42,842 bases of DNA from Betaproteobacteria bacterium (lineage in GTDB: Bacteria; Pseudomonadota; Gammaproteobacteria; Burkholderiales; Burkholderiaceae_C), in contig RGCL01000018.1 of the NCBI GenBank assembly GCA_009919175.1, forward strand, positions 1-42,842, given 5' to 3'. Below, piece by piece: positions 36,833-42,842 of this stretch; within the stretch, counting starts at the first letter, position 1; every line of letters begins with the position of its first letter. A program made the position numbers and the translations under genes. The notes beneath the pieces were generated by a model that did no database searches, was not told where the DNA came from, and was given only the letters and a program-made list of their open reading frames with translations.

Positions 36833-37033
36833 TTAGGGCTTCTTCTGCTCTGCAGGTGCGTCGGCAGCGGGAGCGGCTGCGGGAGCAGCTGCGGGCTGTG
36901 CGTTGTCTGCTGCGGGAGCGGGAGCTGCGGCAGGAGCGGGAGCAGGTGCTGCGGCAGGAGCGGGAGCCTCAGACTTGCCACATGCGGCGAGAGCGGCGGC
37001 CAGAATCGTTGCCAAGAGCAGGGACTTTTTCAT
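36833..37033 (-). CDS. Small Ala/Pro-rich lipoprotein
   Basis: A 66-residue predicted lipoprotein: MKKSLLLATILAAALAAC is a signal peptide with a lipobox (LAAC, Cys18), and the rest is almost only alanine and proline repeats ending EQKKP. The AGAAGGAT ribosome-binding site lies about seven bases upstream. It would be a short flexible tether on the outer membrane; no function can be given. A strong terminator follows it, and its own promoter and a structured leader seem to lie upstream, so it is probably a single-gene transcript. The low-complexity tail means length may vary between strains. Confidence 0.75.
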   Translation of the reverse strand: MKKSLLLATILAAALAACGKSEAPAPAAAPAPAPAAAPAPAADNAQPAAAPAAAPAADAPAEQKKP

Positions 37034-37059
37034 TTGGGATCCTTCTAGAGGGAATAAAA

Positions 37060-37089
37060 CGGTTGATCAACCGGGGGTTGCCCCCTCGG
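37060..37089 (-). other. Palindrome and adjoining hairpin in the lipoprotein leader
   Basis: CGGTTGATCAACCG (37060-37073) is a perfect 14-base palindrome. It abuts a second inverted repeat, GGGGG-TTG-CCCCC (37073-37085), with flanking CC/GG pairs. Both fall between the candidate promoter and the ribosome-binding site of the lipoprotein gene, so they may form RNA structure in its leader or bind a dimeric regulator. Confidence 0.45.
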
Positions 37090-37127
37090 CGCTTGCTTGT
37101 CAGCAAACTCCCATAGACTAAGGGTTA

Positions 37128-37157
37128 ATCCTAGTTATCTGGTTACCGGATTGTAAA
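37128..37157 (-). promoter_or_regulatory. Candidate sigma-70 promoter of the lipoprotein gene
   Basis: On the minus strand TTTACA (plus 37152-37157), an 18-base spacer and TAGGAT (plus 37128-37133). The -35 matches five of six bases and the -10 four of six. It would give a leader of about 85 bases. Confidence 0.3.
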
Positions 37158-37161
37158 TCTT

Positions 37162-38292
37162 TCATGAACGCCCCAGTGGTTGGAGCCAGCCCTGCTGCAG
37201 CCAATCCCGCAGCAAAGCCTGGAGGTCCGTCGAGGCGCTGCGCACCTGGACCTCGCTGAGTTGACGCTCATCGGCCAGTTGTCTGAGCAAGCGGGCATCC
37301 TCGCCCTTGACCTTCCAGGCCTCACCATTGAGGAAGACATGGGTGTTGTCCCACAACATGCGGCTTTGGCGATCGAGTTGGCATGCCCCCAGCTTCACAC
37401 GGGAGCGCGCAGTGAACCAGACCCTGGGCTTGGGCTCGGTGAGGACCTCACCCAAAGCCAGGCGCAAGGCCTGAGGCTGGGAGAGCAAGGCGGTGACCGC
37501 CTGCAAGCCAAAGTCCTGCAAGGCAGGCGGGATGCGCCCTGGCGTGGCCGTAGGCCGGATACCCGCATCGGCATACCTCTGGCCATGCGCCAATTCGTCG
37601 GTGTTATCGGTTTCCAGATGCCTTTGCAGCACATGGTGCGCCAGTTCCCCCTGGGTGGGCGCGCGAAAGCCAATGGAATACGTCATGCAGTCGGGGCCAA
37701 CCGCAACGCCATCGTGACCATAGCCCGGGGGCAAATAGAGCATGTCGCCGGGATGGAGTTGAATCACCTCCTGGGGCTTGAACTGGTGCAGCAATTTGAG
37801 TGGGGCGCCTGCTTGCCACTGCGGCCGCTTGACGGGGCCAATGCGCCATTCGCGCACGCCCTGCGCCTGCAATAAAAACACATCGTAGTTGTCCAGATGC
37901 GGACCCACGCCACCGCCATGGCTGGCATAAGAAATCATCAAGTCGTCCAGGCGCGCCTCACCAATGAAGCGAAAGGCACGCATGAGCTGGCTCACGGCAT
38001 CGTTGTGCAAATCTACGCCCTGAACCAGCACCGTCCAGTGCGGCTTCTTGGGCGAAGGAATTTGGCGGCGGGTGAAAGGGCCGTGCGTCACCGACCAGTC
38101 GTTGAACAAGCCGTCGTGGCGGATCAAACGGGACTCCACATCCTCGTGACACGCCAGCTCAAAGAGCTGCTCGACCCCCAGCAAGGGCTTGAAGCCAGCA
38201 AAAGCCTGCCTCACCAACAAGGGGCGTTGCTGCCAATGGCGCGACATGAACTGCGCCTGCGTGATCGCTCCCCATTGGATGGTCCAGTTCAC
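37162..38292 (-). CDS. JmjC/cupin ribosomal oxygenase, RoxA (YcfD) type
   Basis: Fe(II)/2-oxoglutarate-dependent oxygenase of 376 residues, of the family whose E. coli member hydroxylates an arginine of ribosomal protein bL16. The iron ligands are His132 and Asp134 in GPHLDNYDVF and His193 in PPGYGHDG. The N-terminus WTIQWGAITQAQFMSRHWQQRPLLVRQA and the later GVREWRIGP and TYSIGFRAPT also fit. The frame stays open far upstream on this strand, but GTG 38292 is chosen because AGGAG lies six bases ahead of it and because the longer frame would run through the divergent slyD-like gene. RoxA function is inferred from family. Confidence 0.9.
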   Translation of the reverse strand: MNWTIQWGAITQAQFMSRHWQQRPLLVRQAFAGFKPLLGVEQLFELACHEDVESRLIRHDGLFNDWSVTHGPFTRRQIPSPKKPHWTVLVQGVDLHNDAVSQLMRAFRFIGEARLDDLMISYASHGGGVGPHLDNYDVFLLQAQGVREWRIGPVKRPQWQAGAPLKLLHQFKPQEVIQLHPGDMLYLPPGYGHDGVAVGPDCMTYSIGFRAPTQGELAHHVLQRHLETDNTDELAHGQRYADAGIRPTATPGRIPPALQDFGLQAVTALLSQPQALRLALGEVLTEPKPRVWFTARSRVKLGACQLDRQSRMLWDNTHVFLNGEAWKVKGEDARLLRQLADERQLSEVQVRSASTDLQALLRDWLQQGWLQPLGRS

Positions 38293-38332
38293 CGTGGTCT
38301 CCTGTTGGCTCAAACTGAGACAATTGTCCCCC

Positions 38333-38848
38333 ATGAAGATCTCTAACCCCTGTGTGGTCGGCCTCACCTGGACCTTGTGCGATGCACAAGGCGAGGTGCT
38401 CGACGAAACCCAAGACCCCATCGAATTCCTGGTGGGCGGCTCCGATTTACTGGCCAAGCTCGAAGCCGCCTTGCAAGGCCTGGGCAGCGGCGACAAGGTG
38501 CTGGTGCGGCTCGAACCCGAAGAAGCTTTTGGCGAATACGACGAACAACTGGTTTTTCTTGAAGCCCGTTCGCTGTTTCCCAAAGACCTCGAAGTGGGCA
38601 TGACCATCGAAGGACAGGCCTTGCCCAGTGGATGCAATCCCGATGCGCCCAGCGATGTCCTGTTCACCGTGTCCGATCTCTACCCTGAGCATGTGGTGCT
38701 GGATGGCAACCATCCCCTGGCGGGCATGGCCTTGCAAATCGAGCTGGGTGTTCAGCTGGTGCGTCAAGCCAAGCCGGAAGAAGTGGAAAAAGGCAGCGCG
38801 GGACAAGGCTTCTTTCGGGTCGAGCCCAGCTCCCGGCTGGACGACTGA
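38333..38848 (+). CDS. FKBP-type peptidyl-prolyl isomerase, SlyD/SlpA-like
   Basis: A 171-residue prolyl isomerase/chaperone of the SlyD/SlpA branch of FKBPs. The N-terminal FKBP part has VVGLTWTLCDAQGEVLDET and EFLVGGSDLLAKLEAAL; the insert-in-flap chaperone domain includes VRLEPEEAFGEYDEQL, and the FKBP part resumes at VVLDGNHPLAGMALQIEL. No His-rich metal-binding tail of the E. coli SlyD kind is present. I chose ATG 38333 because it matches the family start (MKISNPCVV) and it is 40 bases from the divergent RoxA-type start. Confidence 0.92.
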   Translation: MKISNPCVVGLTWTLCDAQGEVLDETQDPIEFLVGGSDLLAKLEAALQGLGSGDKVLVRLEPEEAFGEYDEQLVFLEARSLFPKDLEVGMTIEGQALPSGCNPDAPSDVLFTVSDLYPEHVVLDGNHPLAGMALQIELGVQLVRQAKPEEVEKGSAGQGFFRVEPSSRLDD

Positions 38849-38870
38849 CCCCTTTGGCCCCAGGCGGGCT

Positions 38871-39323
38871 TCACTTCACGCCAGTTGAACCATAACCACC
38901 CGCACCCCGCTCGGTGGTGGCCTGGAAATCCTCGACCACCGACAAGCGCGCCTGCATCACTGGCACGATGACCAATTGGGCGAGTCGCTCCAGCGGTTGC
39001 AAGGTGTAGGCGGTCTGGCTGCGATTCCAGGCGCTCACCATCAACTGCCCCTGGTAGTCGCTGTCGATGAGGCCCACCAAATTGCCCAACACCATGCCAT
39101 GCTTGTGGCCAAGACCGGAGCGCGGCAGGATCATCGCGGCGTAGCCTGGGTCTGCAAGATGGATGGCCAAGCCGGTTGGAATGAGCTCGGCCTGACCGGG
39201 CTCGATCACCTTGGGCGCATCGATGGCGGCGCGCAAGTCCAGGCCTGCACTGCCAGGGGTGGCATAGGCGGGCAATTGATCTCGCAAACGCTCATCCAAA
39301 ATCTTGACGGCCAGATCCAGCAT
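38871..39323 (-). CDS. dut: Deoxyuridine 5'-triphosphate nucleotidohydrolase
   Basis: Trimeric dUTPase, 150 residues, hydrolysing dUTP to dUMP and pyrophosphate, which keeps uracil out of DNA and supplies dTMP synthesis. The motifs are in order: [18 protein letters not shown] motif 1 near the N-terminus, [10 protein letters not shown] (2), [11 protein letters not shown] (3) with the catalytic Asp, ERLAQLV (4) and the flexible C-terminal [11 protein letters not shown] (5). It lies 25 bases behind coaBC, the conserved coaBC-dut pair, and is convergent with the SlyD-like gene. Confidence 0.97.
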   Translation of the reverse strand: MLDLAVKILDERLRDQLPAYATPGSAGLDLRAAIDAPKVIEPGQAELIPTGLAIHLADPGYAAMILPRSGLGHKHGMVLGNLVGLIDSDYQGQLMVSAWNRSQTAYTLQPLERLAQLVIVPVMQARLSVVEDFQATTERGAGGYGSTGVK

Positions 39324-39340
39324 GTGATTCCTTTCGGTAC

Positions 39341-39355
39341 GACCTGACTCAGGTC
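39341..39355. other. Perfect palindrome at the coaBC/dut junction
   Basis: GACCTGA-C-TCAGGTC: two perfect seven-base arms around one central base. It covers the coaBC stop codon and lies about 18 bases before the dut start. It could bind a dimeric protein; as RNA only a shorter stem with a five-base loop could form. Confidence 0.35.
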
Positions 39356-40560
39356 AGGGATTGGGCAATGCGCGCCACCAACTGCCGCGCCAAGGCGAGC
39401 TTGGAGGCCAGGGGCAGTTCGGTGACGCTGTGGTCATCGATGAGCAGCAACCGGTTGTCGTCTTGCCCAAAGGTGGCCGGCCCCAGGTTGCCCACCAGCA
39501 AGGGCACGCCCTTGCGCAGGCGCTTGGCCTGCGCATGGGCCAACAGGTCATGACTCTCGGCGGCAAAGCCCACGCAAAACAAAGCCCCGCTGCGCGCACG
39601 GTCGCTGGCGGCTACGCGCGCGAGGATGTCGGGATTTTCAACAAAGCTCAGGCTGGGCGCGGTGGCAGCGGGCGACTTCTTGATTTTTTCCTCACTCACC
39701 TGGGCTGCGCGCCAATCGGCCACGGCAGCCGTGGCCACAAAGACATCGGCCTCATCTTGCAAGGCCGACACCGCCTGATCCATGTCGACCGCAGTGGTCA
39801 CATCCACACGCCGCACGCCGCGTGGTGTGGCCAAGGCCACGGGACCAGCCACCAGGGTCACGGCCGCACCGGCCTCCTGCGCGGCCTGAGCGATCGCAAA
39901 CCCCATCTTGCCGCTGGAGCGATTGGTGAGCCCTCGAACGGGGTCCAGGGGCTCAAAGGTGGGACCTGCCGTCACCAGCACGCGCCGACCCGCGAGGTGC
40001 TTGGGTTGGAAATGCGCGACCACCTCGGCGAGCAATTCATGGGGTTCGAGCATGCGGCCATCCCCCACTTCGCCACAGGCCTGGTCGCCTTCACCCACGC
40101 CCAGCACCAGCGTGCCATCGGCCTGGAGTTGCGCCACATTGCGCTGGGTCGCAGGGTGATGCCACATCTCGCGATTCATCGCAGGGGCGATCATCAGGGG
40201 CACGGTCTCGCGCGGGCGGGCCAGGCACAGGAGGCTGAGCAATTCGTCGGCTCGGCCATGAAGCAACTTGGCCATGAAGTCGGCACTGGCGGGCGCGATG
40301 AGCACAAGGTCGGCCTCGCGGCTGAGGTTGATGTGGGCCATGGAATTGGCCTCACGCGTGTCCCATTGCGAGGTGTAAACAGACCGCCCCGAGAGGGCTT
40401 GCAGGGTGGTGGCCGTGATGAAGTGTTCAGCAGCTTCGGTCATGACCACTTGCACCGTGGCGCCAGCCTTGATGAGCGCACGGCACAACTCGGCGGCCTT
40501 GTAGCAGGCTATGCCACCGCTCAAACCCAGCACCACATGGCGACCCATCAAATCCTTCAT
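39349..40560 (-). CDS. coaBC: Bifunctional phosphopantothenoylcysteine decarboxylase / phosphopantothenate-cysteine ligase
   Basis: Two consecutive steps of coenzyme A synthesis in one 403-residue protein. The N-terminal CoaC half is an FMN-dependent decarboxylase with [26 protein letters not shown] and APAMNREMW; the C-terminal CoaB half is a CTP-dependent ligase with [30 protein letters not shown] 40560 ([10 protein letters not shown]) is chosen; the longer frame from 40635 would overlap the RND gene. No Shine-Dalgarno precedes it, but TGCTACATT ends six bases upstream. dut follows. Confidence 0.96.
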   Translation of the reverse strand: MKDLMGRHVVLGLSGGIACYKAAELCRALIKAGATVQVVMTEAAEHFITATTLQALSGRSVYTSQWDTREANSMAHINLSREADLVLIAPASADFMAKLLHGRADELLSLLCLARPRETVPLMIAPAMNREMWHHPATQRNVAQLQADGTLVLGVGEGDQACGEVGDGRMLEPHELLAEVVAHFQPKHLAGRRVLVTAGPTFEPLDPVRGLTNRSSGKMGFAIAQAAQEAGAAVTLVAGPVALATPRGVRRVDVTTAVDMDQAVSALQDEADVFVATAAVADWRAAQVSEEKIKKSPAATAPSLSFVENPDILARVAASDRARSGALFCVGFAAESHDLLAHAQAKRLRKGVPLLVGNLGPATFGQDDNRLLLIDDHSVTELPLASKLALARQLVARIAQSLT

Positions 40561-40566
40561 GGCCGC

Positions 40567-40572
40567 AATGTA
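40567..40572 (-). promoter_or_regulatory. Candidate extended -10 box of coaBC (leaderless type)
   Basis: TACATT on the minus strand, preceded by TGC, which makes an extended -10 (TGnTAnnnT). It ends six bases before the coaBC ATG, so the transcript would start at or beside the start codon. An extended -10 can work without a good -35, and none is seen. Confidence 0.4.
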
Positions 40573-40592
40573 GCATTCAAAGTCAACCCCGC

Positions 40593-42842
40593 TCAGGCGC
40601 GTCGCACCAGGCGCTGCCACCAGCGCGCAGACCACTGGGCCAGATCGTCGAGGTAGGTGAAGACCACCGGGATCACCAGCAGGCTCAGCACCGTGCTGGT
40701 GAGCAAGCCCCCGATCACCGCAATCGCCATGGGCGAGCGAAAGCTGGCATCGGCAGCACCCCAGCTCAAGGCAATGGGCAACATGCCCGCACCCATGGCA
40801 ATCGTGGTCATCACAATCGGCCTAGCCCGCTTGTGACACGCATCCATCAAGGCATCCCAGCGGCTCATGCCGGGCACGGCAGGATGGCCCTCTGAAGCCG
40901 GTCGGCCACGTCGCGCCTCGATGGCGTATTCCACCAGCAGGATGGAATTCTTGGTGGCAATGCCCATGAGCATGATGAGACCGATGAGGGACGGCATGGA
41001 AAAGCTTTTTTGCGCAATCAGCAACCCCACAAAGGCGCCACCCAACGACAGGGGCAAGGCGGCCAAGATGGTGATGGGATGCAAAAAGCCCTTGAAGAGC
41101 AGCACCAGCACAATGTAGATGCACAGCACCCCCACCAGCATGGCCAGGCCAAAGCTGGCAAAGAGCTCGCCCATCACCTCGGCGTCCCCCACTTCCACCA
41201 CCTTCACCCCTGCGGGCAGGTTTTGCAGGGCTGGCAGTTTTTGCACAGCCTGCGTCACATCGCCCAGGGGCATGCCCGAGAGTTCAATCTCGAAGTTGAT
41301 GTTGCGCTGCCGGTCATAGCGGTCGATCACCGCCGGTCCGCCGTTGATCTCGAGTTGCGCGACCTGTCCCAGCATCACCGGGCCTTTGCTGCCCGGCACC
41401 ATGAGTCGCTCCAGCACCGCAAGGTCTTGTCGGGCCTGCTCGTCCAACTTGACGCGCATGGGCACTTGCCGCTGCGACAAATTGAGTTTGGCCAGCGACG
41501 CGTCGTAGTCACCCAGGGTGGCCACGCGCAAGGTGTCGCTGATGGCTGCACTGGTCACGCCCAGGTCTGCAGCCTTGGCAAAGTCGGGACGCACTGCAAT
41601 TTCAGGGCGCACCAGGCTGGCGGTGGACGCGATGGAGCCCAGGCCTTCGATGGTGCGCAAATCCTGTTCCACCGACAGCGCTGCCGACTGCAAGGTCTGG
41701 GGATCGTCGCCGGTGAGCACCAGCACGTATTTCTCGCCCGAGCCGCCCAGACCCACCTTGGTTCTCACGCCAGGGAGTTGCTGCAAGGCAGCGCGGATCT
41801 GGTTTTCGATCACCTGCTTGCGCGGACGCTTGCCCCGCTCGCTGAGCTGGATGGTGAGCGTGCCCTTGCGGGCCTCGGCCACCCCGCTGCCGGCAAAAGG
41901 ATCTGTGCCGGCGCTGCCGCCACCGATGGTGGTGTAGATGCTTTTCACATGGGGCACTTGCATGAGCAACTGGCGCGCCTGCTCGGTGCTGGCCTGGGTT
42001 TGCTTGAGCGTGGAGCCCGGTGGCAACTCCACATAGACCTGGGTTTGTGAGTTGTCATCGGGGGGGATGAAGCCCTGCGGCAACAATGGCACCAGCATGA
42101 TGGAGCCAATGAAAAACAAGGTCGCCATGATCATGGTGGCCAGGCGATGGCGGGTGCACCAGGCCGCCCATGCCATGTAGCGCGTGAGCCAGCGCGGCTC
42201 ATGCTCGGCGGCGACCACCGGCTTGAGGATGTAGGCGGCCATCATGGGCGTGAGCATGCGCGCCACCACCAGCGAGGCAAAAACAGCCAGTGACGCAGTC
42301 CAGCCAAACTGCTTGAAGAACTTGCCTGGAATACCCGCCATGAAGGCCGTGGGCAAAAACACGGCAATCAGGGTGAAGGTGGTGGCAATCACTGCCAGGC
42401 CAATTTCGTCTGCGGCTTCCATGGCGGCCTGATAGGGTGTTTTGCCCATGCGCAGGTGACGAACGATGTTTTCCACCTCCACGATGGCGTCGTCAACCAA
42501 AACACCAATCACCAGCGAGAGCGCAAGCAAGGTCACCACGTTGATGGAAAAACCCAGATAGGCCATGCCAATGAAGGCCGGGATGACCGACAGGGGCAGG
42601 GCCACAGCCGACACAAAGGTGGCACGCCAGTCGCGCAGAAAGAGCCACACCACCAGCACCGCCAGGATCGCGCCTTCATACAACAAGGTGAGCGAGCCCG
42701 TGTATTCCTCTTCCACCGGCGTCACAAAGTCAAAGGCCTCCTGAATCTCCAGGTCAGGGTTTTGCGCCTGCAAGTCCTTGAGGGTTTGGCGAACCAGGCG
42801 GCCTACGGCCACTTCGCTTTCGCCTTTGCTGCGCACCACCTC
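40593..42842 (-). CDS. RND-family multidrug efflux transporter, HAE1 type (5' end cut by window)
   Basis: The C-terminal 749 residues of an inner-membrane RND pump that drives drug efflux with protons, working with a periplasmic adaptor and outer-membrane channel; about 290 residues lie outside the window. Seen: membrane helix 4 GVLVDDAIVEVEN with the two proton-relay aspartates (116-117 of the visible part), FLPTAFMAGIPGKFFKQFGW, the PLLPQGFIPPDD junction into the second periplasmic domain, and MGIATKNSILLVEYA with the conserved lysine. HAE1-type (AcrB/MexB relatives) is favoured over metal pumps. The adaptor would be expected upstream, outside the window. Confidence 0.93.
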   Translation of the reverse strand, partial: EVVRSKGESEVAVGRLVRQTLKDLQAQNPDLEIQEAFDFVTPVEEEYTGSLTLLYEGAILAVLVVWLFLRDWRATFVSAVALPLSVIPAFIGMAYLGFSINVVTLLALSLVIGVLVDDAIVEVENIVRHLRMGKTPYQAAMEAADEIGLAVIATTFTLIAVFLPTAFMAGIPGKFFKQFGWTASLAVFASLVVARMLTPMMAAYILKPVVAAEHEPRWLTRYMAWAAWCTRHRLATMIMATLFFIGSIMLVPLLPQGFIPPDDNSQTQVYVELPPGSTLKQTQASTEQARQLLMQVPHVKSIYTTIGGGSAGTDPFAGSGVAEARKGTLTIQLSERGKRPRKQVIENQIRAALQQLPGVRTKVGLGGSGEKYVLVLTGDDPQTLQSAALSVEQDLRTIEGLGSIASTASLVRPEIAVRPDFAKAADLGVTSAAISDTLRVATLGDYDASLAKLNLSQRQVPMRVKLDEQARQDLAVLERLMVPGSKGPVMLGQVAQLEINGGPAVIDRYDRQRNINFEIELSGMPLGDVTQAVQKLPALQNLPAGVKVVEVGDAEVMGELFASFGLAMLVGVLCIYIVLVLLFKGFLHPITILAALPLSLGGAFVGLLIAQKSFSMPSLIGLIMLMGIATKNSILLVEYAIEARRGRPASEGHPAVPGMSRWDALMDACHKRARPIVMTTIAMGAGMLPIALSWGAADASFRSPMAIAVIGGLLTSTVLSLLVIPVVFTYLDDLAQWSARWWQRLVRRA

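Noticed and set aside
38293-38667. Upstream extension of the RoxA-type frame on the minus strand
   Set aside because: It runs through slyD, is Ser/Arg-rich like a shadow frame, and GTG 38292 has a good ribosome-binding site.
1-42842. tRNA, rRNA, CRISPR, insertion sequence or phage signatures
   Set aside because: Gaps between genes are all short and none has a cloverleaf, repeat-spacer pattern or transposase; the window looks like stable core chromosome.

Overview
The window looks like chromosomal core DNA of a GC-rich betaproteobacterium, most likely a member of Burkholderiales close to Comamonadaceae. This is inferred from gene content and codon use: grpE-dnaK-dnaJ, a paired cphA'/cphA cyanophycin locus, a DUF1854 protein, bamC next to dapA, and a LivM-LivG fusion. 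I saw no rRNA, tRNA, CRISPR array, insertion sequence or phage gene. Coding density is very high and no gene-free stretch exceeds 300 bases.

Layout. At 1-8077 (+) lies a branched-chain-amino-acid-type ABC importer: a binding protein cut by the window edge, LivH, fused LivM-LivG, and LivF. It runs into an acyl-CoA dehydrogenase, a MarR regulator and an FAH-family hydrolase, and reads as an uptake-plus-catabolism unit for an unidentified organic acid. Kynureninase (8112-9413, -) converges on it. At 9521-13338 (+) grpE, dnaK and dnaJ follow, with two near-identical sigma-32-type promoters, one before grpE and one before dnaK. A beta-CASP metallo-beta-lactamase follows at 13387-14751.

At 14760-22396 lies the cyanophycin locus. 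A DUF1854 protein and an unusual ABC exporter (PH-like domain and zinc ribbon ahead of the membrane domain) run on the minus strand. They diverge from cphA' and cphA on the plus strand. The two synthetases have complementary active-site losses: CphA' keeps an N-terminal HxxEH motif but has lost the Mur-ligase P-loop, while CphA shows the reverse. This is the most interesting part of the window.

At 22369-31836 are comEC (overlapping the end of cphA), a small secreted protein, a RidA-like protein, an alpha/beta hydrolase, a GDT1-type cation transporter, and parE-parC (topoisomerase IV). At 31923-36770 (+) are an MFS transporter, a 47-residue membrane protein, a methyltransferase, dapA, bamC and a YycJ-like metallo-hydrolase, closed by a clear terminator. 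At 36833-42842 are an Ala/Pro-rich lipoprotein, a RoxA-type ribosomal oxygenase, a divergent SlyD/SlpA-type isomerase, coaBC and dut, and the 3' three quarters of an RND efflux pump.

Several genes have a TAnnnT hexamer 6-8 bases before the start codon and no Shine-Dalgarno sequence, which suggests leaderless transcripts. All function calls rest on reading motifs and remembered family features; no database search was run.
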